From: Algoriphagus antarcticus
GTDB taxonomy: Bacteria > Bacteroidota > Bacteroidia > Cytophagales > Cyclobacteriaceae
Assembly (NCBI RefSeq): GCF_002150685.1
Contig: NZ_MSSW01000053.1
Coordinates: forward strand, 35,291 to 99,290
Direction of reading: 5' to 3'
Length of the DNA: 64,000 nt
Below the pieces are notes generated by a model. The model was not told the DNA's origin. It made no database searches and saw nothing but the letters and a program-made list of their open reading frames with translations. Below are positions 53,565-61,445 of this stretch, piece by piece (the first letter of the stretch is position 1; each line of letters starts with the position of its first letter). The position numbers and the translations under genes are program-made.

Positions 53565-55079
53565 ATGAGAATATCCATTCTGGTTTTATCACTATGTTTG
53601 ATATCCGCTTCCACGCTATTTGCGCAAAGTGGATACTATGAAGATGCTTTTCGATTCAGTCAAGTAAAACCTGCTGGTTCAGCCCGAATAATGGGGGTAG
53701 GTGGCACGCAATGGTCATTAGGAGGTGATGTGTCTAATATTGCTGGAAATCCAGCCGGACTAGGTTTCTTCAGATCATCTGAGGCAAGTGCTACCATTGG
53801 CTATACTGACTGGGGAGTAGAGACAGATTACCTGGGGCAAAGCAAAAGCTATAACACGACAAACTTCTCTTTGCCGAATGTCAGTTTTGTAATGGCAAAC
53901 CCTAAAGGTGAATTTGATAGAGGAGCTTTCAAAGGAGGTTCATTTGGAATTAGTATTCAGAGAATTGCCAATTTCAACACCGAATATGGTTATTTCTCGG
54001 ATCAGCCAGGAGAAACATCAATAATTGATTTCTACGTTCAAGACGCAAATGGCTTGCCGGTAGAACAGCTTTCAGGTTTAACTAATCTGGCTTATCAAAC
54101 ATACCAGATTAATCCTGCATACAACTCAAATGGCCAACCCATTTCAGGTGAATATTTACCTATAAACAGTTTAGATTTCGCCGCTCAGCAAGATGAGAAT
54201 ATTAAACATGAAGGTAGCTCTAGCCAAATAAATTTCGCTTATGGAGCAAATTTCAATTATAAACTATTTATTGGCGGATCGGTAGGGATAAGAACACTAA
54301 ACTTTTCATCAACTAAGGTGTATAATGAATTTTTTGAAACAGATGCTCCTTTATTGAATTCTTCTCTGAATGAGCGCTTAGTAATTAATGGTGGTGGTGT
54401 AAACTTGAATTTAGGCCTGATTTACAAGCCAATTGACTACTTGAACTTAGGCTTAACATTCCAGTCGCCTACTTGGTATGCTTTAAATGATGAATATTCA
54501 GCAGATATTTATTCTAACTATAGCGGATACGTATACAACCCTACAAAAGATATCGAAGAAGTTTTAGGAGAATATCAGGAATTCACAGATGTATTCATTA
54601 GTTCTTACAACCTAAACACCCCCTTAAAAATAGGTGGTGGAGCTACAGTATTCTTAGGCAAAAATGGATTCCTCTCAGCTGATGTAGATTGGGTCGATTA
54701 CAGCGCAGCCAGAATTAATTCCAGAGATTTTGATGAAGGTCCAGATAATTTAGAAATTCAAAATCTATACACGAGTACCATCAATTTTCGATTTGGAGCC
54801 GAGTATAAATTGAACAACTTCAGGTTTAGAGGAGGTTATGGCTATTATGGGGACCCAATTGCAGATTCAGACTATGACAGAAGCATTCAGCAAATCAGCG
54901 GTGGCCTTGGGATGAAAATCAACAAATTCTCAATAGACTTCGCTTTGGTGAATCAAAAGTTCAATACACTTTATCGAAGCTATCAAGTACTGGATGTTCA
55001 GAATAACAACATTGGCCCAGTAACCGAAATCAAAAATAACCTGCTAAATGGAGTTCTTACTCTAGGTCTTAGTTTTTAA
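53565..55079 (+). CDS. OmpP1/FadL-like outer-membrane protein
   Basis: A 504-residue secreted protein with a signal peptide (to about residue 20, LFAQS). It opens with GSARIMGVGGTQWSLGGDVSNIAGNPAGLG, the N-terminal plug of FadL/OmpP1-type barrels, and then has many alternating strands. A C-terminal pattern, RFRGGYGYYGDPIADSDYDRS, is typical of the family. The protein ends in SF, a usual outer-membrane terminal aromatic. FadL-like channels take up hydrophobic compounds; the specificity here is unknown. Its last 11 bases overlap the end of aroK on the other strand. Confidence 0.82.
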   Translation: MRISILVLSLCLISASTLFAQSGYYEDAFRFSQVKPAGSARIMGVGGTQWSLGGDVSNIAGNPAGLGFFRSSEASATIGYTDWGVETDYLGQSKSYNTTNFSLPNVSFVMANPKGEFDRGAFKGGSFGISIQRIANFNTEYGYFSDQPGETSIIDFYVQDANGLPVEQLSGLTNLAYQTYQINPAYNSNGQPISGEYLPINSLDFAAQQDENIKHEGSSSQINFAYGANFNYKLFIGGSVGIRTLNFSSTKVYNEFFETDAPLLNSSLNERLVINGGGVNLNLGLIYKPIDYLNLGLTFQSPTWYALNDEYSADIYSNYSGYVYNPTKDIEEVLGEYQEFTDVFISSYNLNTPLKIGGGATVFLGKNGFLSADVDWVDYSAARINSRDFDEGPDNLEIQNLYTSTINFRFGAEYKLNNFRFRGGYGYYGDPIADSDYDRSIQQISGGLGMKINKFSIDFALVNQKFNTLYRSYQVLDVQNNNIGPVTEIKNNLLNGVLTLGLSF

Positions 55080-55599
55080 GAAGGTGAATTAATTCCGATA
55101 CCAATAGCTCAGCGGAGAAATCTTCACCGCTGAGTTTTATCTTTGATTGGCTATAGAAGTAATCTCGCTCCACAAGCAAACTTTTCAGTTTAAAGGTAAT
55201 TTCACCCTGATCAAGCCCAGAAAACATAGGTCTATTATGAGCTTTAGACAATCCCAATCGGATAGAAATCTCCTCTAATGGCACATCCAAATACACCGAA
55301 ACGGCTTTCTCATTGATCATATCCATGTTGTCATTGAAGCACGGACAGCCGCCACCAGATGCCAGAACATAGGAATCTTCTCTATTCAAAAAATCTTGAA
55401 GAACTTCTGTTTCCCAATCACGGAACTTTCCTTCACCGTGTTTTGTGAAAATATCAGAAATTTTCATGTGAAAACGATCTTCAATCTCATGATCTAAATC
55501 GAAGTAGGGAAATTCCAGAACCGATGCTAATTGTCTCCCAAATGTACTTTTGCCTGAACCGGGCAATCCTACTAATACAATTTTCAAATTCTTACCCAT
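55069..55599 (-). CDS. aroK: Shikimate kinase
   Basis: A 176-residue enzyme that phosphorylates shikimate in aromatic amino-acid synthesis. The P-loop GLPGSGKST spans residues 11-19; the FPYFDLDHEIEDRF strand-helix bears the shikimate-binding Asp; KFRDWETEVL and the ASGGGCP loop are the other substrate sites. The lid region and RPMFSGL follow. Length normal. It starts three bases before the DoxX-like gene's stop (55603), so the two may be one transcript. Its end overlaps the FadL-like gene tail to tail. Confidence 0.95.
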   Translation of the reverse strand: MGKNLKIVLVGLPGSGKSTFGRQLASVLEFPYFDLDHEIEDRFHMKISDIFTKHGEGKFRDWETEVLQDFLNREDSYVLASGGGCPCFNDNMDMINEKAVSVYLDVPLEEISIRLGLSKAHNRPMFSGLDQGEITFKLKSLLVERDYFYSQSKIKLSGEDFSAELLVSELIHLLKN

Positions 55600-55602
55600 C
55601 CC

Positions 55603-56703
55603 CTATTTTATGTATAGATCCAGAACCTCACCAGCTTCGGGGGTATTATTATGATGATATTTTGCAAGCACTTCACCATCCTTCAGCACTAGGATTCCAG
55701 GATTAGCACGGATTATGGTTTTGACTACGGTAGCATCTGCTTGTAGTGAAAGCACATCCCATCCTCTTGATTTGGTGAAGTCCTGAATTTCTATCTGAGA
55801 TGCTGCAGCTACAAAAATTGGTTGAACTGGAGAACCTGTAAGTGAATTAACCAATTGATCAATTCGATCAAGGTTTGATTCACTAATTTTCGCCATGCTA
55901 CTGACTAAGATTAGTACTTTATTTCCTGTGAAAACCTCTTCAGAATAATCTCCATCTTCATTCCAAACAGCGAAATCGGAAATCTTGGGTAATGCATCAG
56001 GATTTTTTAAATTCATTTCTACAAACTCCAGACTTTCATCGGACGGATATTGATCAAAAGTCACAAGTTCACCATTCTTTTTCATCACATAGGAATACTG
56101 CAACTGAGCGGATGGCTGCATATTTTTAGGAATATTGACACCCACTTTATACGCTCTAAAATCAATAAATGGAAGATTTCGAATTGCAACTATGGCCAAA
56201 AGAAAAGATAAAAATAAGGCAACAAATGTGACTCCTCTTGCCCACTTAGGAGATGTCTTTGGTAACTCCATTTGAAACAGAAAGAGTATCGATATCAAAA
56301 CCAATAGAATCAAATCTTTATAAAATGATTCCCAAGGTGTTAATTTGATCGCATCACCAAAGCATCCGCAATCCGTCACTTTATTGAAATATGCAGAGTA
56401 AAAAGTGAGAAACGTGAAAAACAAGATCATCAAGGCCAAAGCCCAAACAGTAAATCTGCTTTTCACTCCCAAAATCAACATCAACCCAAGGACCACTTCT
56501 ACAACCACCAAAAACACCCCAAGCTCCAATGCAAATGGCTTAAGGTAAATGAAGAAACCTGCAATGTCATTTGAAAACACATCAAAATATTCCTCCAATT
56601 TAATCGCCGTTCCTACAGGATCATTGACCTTAATCAACCCAGAAAAAATAAAAAGGCCTCCGACTATGAATCGAATCACCCACAAAAATCCTTGTTTAAA
56701 CAT
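55603..56703 (-). CDS. DoxX/MauE-like membrane protein with soluble C-terminal region
   Basis: A 366-residue protein. The first half is four membrane helices of DoxX/MauE type: VIRFIVGGLFIFSGLIKVNDPVGTAIKLEEYF at the start, a CGCFGDAIKLTP loop with two cysteines. Then a soluble periplasmic part follows (about residues 190-366) with features of a thioredoxin-like fold (VLILVSSMAKISESNLDR and later RANPGILVLKDGEVLAKYHH), though no CxxC is seen. MauE-type proteins pass reducing power across the membrane. It overlaps the DUF1599 gene at its start by eight bases. Confidence 0.85.
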   Translation of the reverse strand: MFKQGFLWVIRFIVGGLFIFSGLIKVNDPVGTAIKLEEYFDVFSNDIAGFFIYLKPFALELGVFLVVVEVVLGLMLILGVKSRFTVWALALMILFFTFLTFYSAYFNKVTDCGCFGDAIKLTPWESFYKDLILLVLISILFLFQMELPKTSPKWARGVTFVALFLSFLLAIVAIRNLPFIDFRAYKVGVNIPKNMQPSAQLQYSYVMKKNGELVTFDQYPSDESLEFVEMNLKNPDALPKISDFAVWNEDGDYSEEVFTGNKVLILVSSMAKISESNLDRIDQLVNSLTGSPVQPIFVAAASQIEIQDFTKSRGWDVLSLQADATVVKTIIRANPGILVLKDGEVLAKYHHNNTPEAGEVLDLYIK

Positions 56704-57241
56704 GATAGCGTAATTTAATTAAACAAAACACAGCATAATTGATCATATCCTGATAGTTAGCCTCAATACCCTCGGACACCAGAGTATGACCTTTATTATC
56801 TTCTATCTGCTTAGTGCGAAGCAATTTCATCAATATAATATCTGTCATCGAACTCACGCGCATCTCCCGCCAAGCTTCTCCATAATCGTGATTTTTATTT
56901 TCCAAAAGACCTCGTGTTTCATCCACCCAGTGATCATAAGCTGACTCCAGTTCTTCAAATGGAATTTCCATCCGATCGTCTTTCGAATAGCTTATTTGAA
57001 GCAAAGCAATCAGGCAATAGTTAATAATTCCTACGAAATCATCTTCAATCGGGTCATTCACTTTTTGATTTCCCTTTTCCTGAATCGAACGAATGCGCTG
57101 TGCTTTGATGAAAATTTGATCTGTAATCGATGGCAAGCGAAAAATCCTCCATGCTGTACCATAATCTATAGTCTTCTTACGAAATAGTTCTTTACAACGG
57201 CTGATAACTTCCTTATATTCGGCACTCGTTTGCGTCTCCAA
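56696..57241 (-). CDS. DUF1599 protein with two similar halves
   Basis: A 181-residue soluble protein, all-helical in outline. The half RCKELFRKKTIDYGTAWRIFRLPSITDQIFIKAQRIRSI matches the half DETRGLLENKNHDYGEAWREMRVSSMTDIILMKLLRTKQI, and each ends with a NYC or NYA helix. This is the DUF1599 architecture, which resembles dUTPase/MazG-like all-alpha nucleotide hydrolase folds, though the metal-ligand glutamates are not obvious. Overlaps the DoxX-like gene by eight bases; divergent from folP with only 14 bases between start codons. Confidence 0.85.
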   Translation of the reverse strand: METQTSAEYKEVISRCKELFRKKTIDYGTAWRIFRLPSITDQIFIKAQRIRSIQEKGNQKVNDPIEDDFVGIINYCLIALLQISYSKDDRMEIPFEELESAYDHWVDETRGLLENKNHDYGEAWREMRVSSMTDIILMKLLRTKQIEDNKGHTLVSEGIEANYQDMINYAVFCLIKLRYHV

Positions 57242-57255
57242 AGTCTCTTAATTTA

Positions 57256-58140
57256 ATGTTTCCTCTTCCGGGCAAGTCTTCTAAAATCGAAGATAAATCA
57301 TTTCCCCAAAAAAACACCCTTCAAATCGATGGACGGCTAATCAGCTGGGACAGACCTCAGCTGATGGGAATTGTAAATTTGACTCCAGATTCATTTTTTG
57401 AAGGAAGTAGAGCCGAGAAATCAATCGATAAAGTAGCAGCTTTAGTCGACTCTCACATTTCTAATGGTGCTAGCATCCTGGACCTTGGAGGATACAGCTC
57501 CAGACCAGGTGCCGCCGAGGTAAGTCTTCAAGAAGAAATTGATAGAGTCATTCCGGCTGTAAAGTGGATTACGGATAATTTCCCCAATACATTAATTTCT
57601 GTGGATACTTTTAGGGCAAAAGTGGCTAAAGAGGCAATACTTTCTGGCGCCCACATCGTAAATGATATTTCGGCGGGGGATCTGGATGAGGAAATGATCC
57701 AAACAGTAGCAAAGCTCCAAGTGCCCTATATAGCTATGCATATGCGAGGAAATCCTCAAAACATGCAGAAAAAAACGAATTATTCAGATATTCTGGTAGA
57801 AATATTGTATTATTTCTCTGAAAAACTGGAACAATTCAGAAAGTTTGGCATCAAAGATGTAATAATTGATCCTGGGTTTGGATTTGCTAAGACCCTAGAA
57901 CAAAATTACTTTCTACTGCGAAACCTTCATCATTTTCAAGCGCTTTCATTGCCACTGCTAGTAGGTATTTCGAGAAAATCGATGATATCAAAAGCCTTGG
58001 ACGTGGATGCCGAAAAAGCGCTGAATGGTACAACAGCTTTGAATATGTTTGCTTTATGTCATGGGGCAAACATCCTGCGAGTTCATGACGTTAAAGAAGC
58101 TAACGAAACATTTAAATTATACAATACTTTATACCCTTGA
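57256..58140 (+). CDS. folP: Dihydropteroate synthase
   Basis: A 294-residue enzyme of folate synthesis that joins pABA to a pterin diphosphate. The hallmarks are in order: MGIVNLTPDSFFEGSR (near residue 35), LDLGGYSSRPGA, SVDTFRAKVAKEAI, HIVNDISAGD, DPGFGFAKT, GISRKSMI and RVHDVKEA. The stop codon overlaps the TTG start of cdaA. The folP-cdaA pair is common in Bacteroidota. The 5' untranslated region overlaps the divergent DUF1599 gene, so its promoter is inside that gene or in the 14-base gap. Confidence 0.95.
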   Translation: MFPLPGKSSKIEDKSFPQKNTLQIDGRLISWDRPQLMGIVNLTPDSFFEGSRAEKSIDKVAALVDSHISNGASILDLGGYSSRPGAAEVSLQEEIDRVIPAVKWITDNFPNTLISVDTFRAKVAKEAILSGAHIVNDISAGDLDEEMIQTVAKLQVPYIAMHMRGNPQNMQKKTNYSDILVEILYYFSEKLEQFRKFGIKDVIIDPGFGFAKTLEQNYFLLRNLHHFQALSLPLLVGISRKSMISKALDVDAEKALNGTTALNMFALCHGANILRVHDVKEANETFKLYNTLYP

Positions 58141-59018
58141 CCTTACTTTTCAAAATAGGATTTTTAGACATATCCATCGTCAATATCATAGATATTGCGT
58201 TGGTTGCCGCCCTATTGTATCAAGTTTATAAACTGCTAAAAGGCAGTGTTGCAATCAAAATCTTTCTTGGTTTCCTCTCTATCTACTTAATCTATCTCTT
58301 AGTTCGGGCGCTTAGAATGGAGCTCTTGTCTGCCATTTTGGGACAGTTTATGGGAGTGGGTGTGATCGCTGCCATCATTATTTTCGCACCTGAAATCAGA
58401 AAATTTCTCCTTCTTATAGGCCGGTCTTCCCTCCTTTCTGATGATAATATCTGGAGAGACATGCTTTTCTTCTGGAGAAAAAAAGACAATGCTATTTTCA
58501 ATATCAGTCCTATCATAGATGCCTCAAAAACACTTGCCGGTAGCAATACCGGAGCTTTGATGGTGATATCAAAAAGCACAGAATTAAAATTCTATGCCGA
58601 AAGCGGTGATATTCTCGATGCGGAATTATCTAAAAGATTGCTTATTTCCATTTTTAACAAATACAGCCCACTCCACGATGGTGCTGTAATCATCCACAAT
58701 GGCAAAATCAAAGCCGCACGCTGTATCTTACCGGTTACTGAGCGTGAAGTCCCGGCACAATTCGGCCTTCGCCACCGTGCTGCAATAGGGATGTCAGAGA
58801 CAACTGATGCTATCGTGTTGATCGTATCGGAGGAAACAGGTCAATTATCCATGTCAAAAAATGGCAAAATCCTCCACAATATGTCTTTTCAAGAAATACG
58901 AGAGTTAATCAATGATTATCTGAATAACCTTGACGTGGATACTCGCTTCGAAGATCTCGAAGAATACGAATTGAAAAAGCGAAGGAAGCTCGCAATGACA
59001 AGTAAGTCAGCAACATAA
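58137..59018 (+). CDS. cdaA: Diadenylate cyclase (c-di-AMP synthase)
   Basis: A 293-residue membrane protein that makes c-di-AMP from two ATP. Three membrane helices lie before residue 95. The DAC domain follows, with the catalytic DGA at residues 181-183 (YSPLHDGAVIIH) and RHR at 212-214 (LRHRAAIGMSE). The start is a TTG (58137-58139) inside the folP stop (TTGA); no ATG is near, so coupled translation from TTG is the best reading. c-di-AMP controls potassium and osmolyte transport and cell-wall balance; the CPA antiporter elsewhere in this window could be a target, which is speculation. Confidence 0.93.
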   Translation: MTLLFKIGFLDISIVNIIDIALVAALLYQVYKLLKGSVAIKIFLGFLSIYLIYLLVRALRMELLSAILGQFMGVGVIAAIIIFAPEIRKFLLLIGRSSLLSDDNIWRDMLFFWRKKDNAIFNISPIIDASKTLAGSNTGALMVISKSTELKFYAESGDILDAELSKRLLISIFNKYSPLHDGAVIIHNGKIKAARCILPVTEREVPAQFGLRHRAAIGMSETTDAIVLIVSEETGQLSMSKNGKILHNMSFQEIRELINDYLNNLDVDTRFEDLEEYELKKRRKLAMTSKSAT

Positions 59019-59020
59019 AA

Positions 59021-59052
59021 AAAACGGCAAGCTCTCACTTGCCGTTTTTTTT
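59021..59052 (+). terminator. Terminator after folP-cdaA
   Basis: AAAACGGCAAG (59021-59031) and CTTGCCGTTTT (59038-59048) form an 11-base perfect stem followed by more T residues. It starts two bases after the cdaA stop. Confidence 0.9.
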
Positions 59053-59096
59053 ATCTCACGAAATTGACTTTTGGAAAGTATTTAACTGGCAAGTCC

Positions 59097-59595
59097 TTAA
59101 TTATCCGAATATGCCCCAGTCAATATAATACCAGGACTGACATCTCCTGAACTCATCATATATTTATCAACCCATCCATTAAGTGTCAGCCCTAAATAAT
59201 AAACGGCAGTCCAAGTGAGCTGAAAATTGACCAGATCCCTCCCCAATTCACTTACTCCAGCTAACTTATCTTTCCGACTCATCCAAAGAACTATTGGCAA
59301 TACCACTCCAAACAAAGGAATAGGCAAAAAAGCTAACCCTGACAAATTCATACCTAATAAATATCCTTTTTCTTCCGTATGAGTCCAATCAAGCACTTCA
59401 TCAGGGCTCAGCCCAAAATCTGGAGTAATCGTTTGACTGTATCCATGCATGGAATTGCTTCAGCATTTTCCATTCGTCGAACAGTCCAAAGCTCACTCCA
59501 GCAGATTCTGCCAATTCATCCTGCAAAAAACCATTTTTTAATCGAAGTGCCTTTAACTTAACACCAATTGCTTTGCTAGCCATTTTCTTGTTCAT
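59097..59595 (-). pseudogene. XRE-type regulator with C-terminal membrane domain, broken by two frameshifts
   Basis: The N-terminal half encodes an XRE helix-turn-helix start (KALRLKNGFLQDELAESAGVS). The reading continues correctly only after a one-base shift as TVRRMENAEAIPCMDTVKRLL and, after a second shift around TTTTGGG, as LSPDEVLDWTHTEEKG with a membrane domain of three helices, ending at 59097. Intact relatives are HTH proteins with a DUF4870-like tail. Each shift fits the loss of one base (near 59478 and near 59412). The promoter box TATTTTTG at 59607-59614 is still present. Two separate losses suggest an old, inactive gene, although sequencing error is possible. Confidence 0.8.
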
Positions 59596-59912
59596 TTTGT
59601 TAAATCCAAAAATAGATTTGCTCTACGAAATTCTTTGCGACTAGCAAAAGTCATTTTTACGTCATTGATGCCATCCTGTAATATCCCCCTTTAAATACCG
59701 TTTATAAGTCTATTAGCCCTAAGAAAAATTTCATCTGGGATTTGGCTCATAAAAAAGGAAAGTTATCATTTCTATCAAATGAAGGCAGGGAAGACAGCCT
59801 TCAAATTAAATGTGATTAGTTAATTCGGAGCATTTAACATGGATTAATCTTTGCTCGGCTGCAGTCCTTGATCATCAGCAAAATTTCAAAAAATTAAGTA
59901 TTTTATTTACCA
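59596..59912. other. Gene-free stretch of about 317 bases
   Basis: AT-rich sequence between the decayed XRE gene and the DUF5715 gene. It holds the minus-strand -7 box at 59607-59614; I see no gene, RNA or clear repeat in the rest. Confidence 0.4.
59607..59614 (-). promoter_or_regulatory. -7 box upstream of the decayed XRE gene
   Basis: The minus strand reads TATTTTTG, an exact TAnnTTTG. It lies 12 bases upstream of the first ATG, or 24 upstream of the second. Confidence 0.35.
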
Positions 59913-60635
59913 ATGAAAAAACCCCCTTTCCTACAACTTGCCTTCTTTTTCATACTTTTTTCGGCAGGTGCTCTTGCAACTCAAGCCTATATGCCCGATT
60001 TGAAAAAGCAAATAACAGACACGTATGCTACCTTAAAAAGCAATCCAGAACCTGCAATACATGTTGAGACACCCCAACCTATAAAGCTTGAATTACCCGC
60101 TCCTAGAATTATTCTTCCTATTCCTGAAGGGATAATCACTAAAGAATATGACAAACACCTGTATGCAGGAGAAAATAATGGATTTGGTCTAATTGAGGAC
60201 GAGAGCCATTTTAAAAAACTTATTGAAGAGCAAAAGTTAGAGCTTGTAAATCATGGAGCTGGATACGAAGTAATGGCACTAACGCATAGCCATCCTTACA
60301 TTACTCCATACTCTAAAATAGTGCTTGAGGGACTAGGGCAAGCTTTTCAAACGCAAACGGATAAGGATAGTTTTTTCACAATTACATCAGTTACTCGAAC
60401 ACCCGAGCAGCAAACTAGCCTTAAAAGAAGAAATAGAAATGCAACTTCTGGTATCAGCTCTCATTCTTATGGGGTCTCTTTTGATATATCCTACATTAGA
60501 TTTAACGGAAAGAAAGGTTCTAACAGAGCCGCACAGAAAAAGCTAGAAATGATTCTAAATGAATTTCAAGAATCCGACAAAATTTTCTTCATCAAAGAAA
60601 GAAAACAGAGTTGTTACCACATCACAGTCAGATAA
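59913..60635 (+). CDS. Exported DUF5715 protein, M15-peptidase-like
   Basis: A 240-residue protein with an N-terminal signal (MKKPPFLQLAFFF to ALATQ). The C-terminal part has the metal-binding set of M15-like (LAS-type) peptidases: SSHSYGVSFDISYIRF, giving a His and an Asp spaced as in HxxxxxxD, and YHITVR at the very end with the last His. Earlier TITSVTRTPEQQTSLKRRN is the usual substrate loop. Such enzymes cut D-amino-acid peptides in the cell wall; activity here is not proven. It lies on its own; decayed toxin-antitoxin genes follow. Confidence 0.8.
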   Translation: MKKPPFLQLAFFFILFSAGALATQAYMPDLKKQITDTYATLKSNPEPAIHVETPQPIKLELPAPRIILPIPEGIITKEYDKHLYAGENNGFGLIEDESHFKKLIEEQKLELVNHGAGYEVMALTHSHPYITPYSKIVLEGLGQAFQTQTDKDSFFTITSVTRTPEQQTSLKRRNRNATSGISSHSYGVSFDISYIRFNGKKGSNRAAQKKLEMILNEFQESDKIFFIKERKQSCYHITVR

Positions 60636-60712
60636 TTGTTTTTGAGAGGCGAAAAGCCTGTAAAGTCTCAATGATCAATATTCAAACTCCATATCCAAGG
60701 AGGAAACAACTG

Positions 60713-60752
60713 CGACCTTTGTGCCTCCTTCGTGCGCTTGTGGCCAAAAAAA
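60713..60752 (+). repeat. Dispersed repeat copy 1
   Basis: CGACCTTTGTGCCTCCTTCG followed by a CGCTTGTGGCC segment and an A-run. Closely matches the copy at 61292-61334 and the reverse copy at 63793-63827. This is a short sequence family that is common in Bacteroidota genomes. It ends at the degenerate parD start. Confidence 0.7.
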
Positions 60753-60959
60753 CCCGTCTTATACAATCATCCTATAGAATCTGGAAGGTATTTTTCTGCC
60801 AGCGAAGTGATTAGAGCAGGTTTGAGGATGGTAGATGAAATAGAGCAAAAAATTCATTTGCTAGGCGAAGTAATAGAAGCTGGCGAACAAAGTGGATATG
60901 TTAAGAATTTTGACCCAGTGAAACATTTGACTCAATTGAATGAGAAATTCGTCAAATGA
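60732..60959 (+). pseudogene. parD: Truncated ParD-type antitoxin
   Basis: From about residue 14 of this 75-codon frame the sequence is a ParD/CopG antitoxin (HPIESGRYFSASEVIRAGLRMVDEIEQKI, SGYVKNFD). The N-terminal beta-strand that should bind DNA is missing; instead the first codons come from a dispersed repeat (60713-60752). So the 5' end has been replaced by repeat DNA and the gene is likely dead. It overlaps the toxin remnant by four bases (ATGA). Confidence 0.7.
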
Positions 60960-61150
60960 AATTGGTTTATGAATTAAGTAAGCTGGCGATAAATGATTTA
61001 GAATCCATCTGGAATTACACACCTGAAAAGTGGTCGGTTGAACAAGCTAATAGTTACTATCGCTTAATTTTTGAAATTATTGATTCAATCTGTATTGATC
61101 CACAAATTGGAAAATCAATTATGGTGGTTAAAAAAAACAGATCTAATTAG
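60956..61150 (+). pseudogene. parE: Truncated, frameshifted ParE-type toxin
   Basis: A 64-codon remnant of a ParE/RelE toxin (YELSKLAINDLESIWNYTPEKWS, SIDPQIGKS-like region) about 35 residues short of the family. It stops soon after a run of eight A (61130-61137). Reading on with one A removed gives TDLISEITSSAY, which resembles the usual ISKIKSHLIFY strand, so a one-base slip in the A-run probably killed the gene. The antitoxin is also damaged, so no active system is expected. Confidence 0.65.
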
Positions 61151-61291
61151 CGAAATCACATCTAGTGCTTACTAAAATTGAATTAAATATAATATTAATT
61201 GACAGGATCTTACATCAAAAAATGGATATAGAAAACCAATTATCGGAATAAATCCTGAGCAAGTTCGGCTTCTGGCGAAGCAGGACATAAC

Positions 61292-61334
61292 CGACCTTTG
61301 CGCCTCCTTCGCGAGCTTTGTGGCTAAAAAAAAA
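61292..61334 (+). repeat. Dispersed repeat copy 2
   Basis: CGACCTTTGCGCCTCCTTCG followed by a GAGCTTTGTGGC segment and an A-run; most of its length matches copy 1. With the copy at 60713-60752 it brackets the decayed parDE genes. Confidence 0.7.
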
Positions 61335-61369
61335 TCATAAAAAACCGGGAATCTAGTGTAGAAACCCGG
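61335..61369 (-). terminator. Terminator of kbl
   Basis: On the minus strand CCGGG and CCCGG pair (61345-61349 with 61365-61369) over a 15-base loop, followed by a T-run. It lies about 75 bases beyond the kbl stop. Confidence 0.6.
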
Positions 61370-61445
61370 CTTAGCTTCGGCCTTCCGTCTTTCGGCCAAT
61401 AAAAGAACGAAAATGAGCTATATGGGAAAAGTTCGGATAATCATA

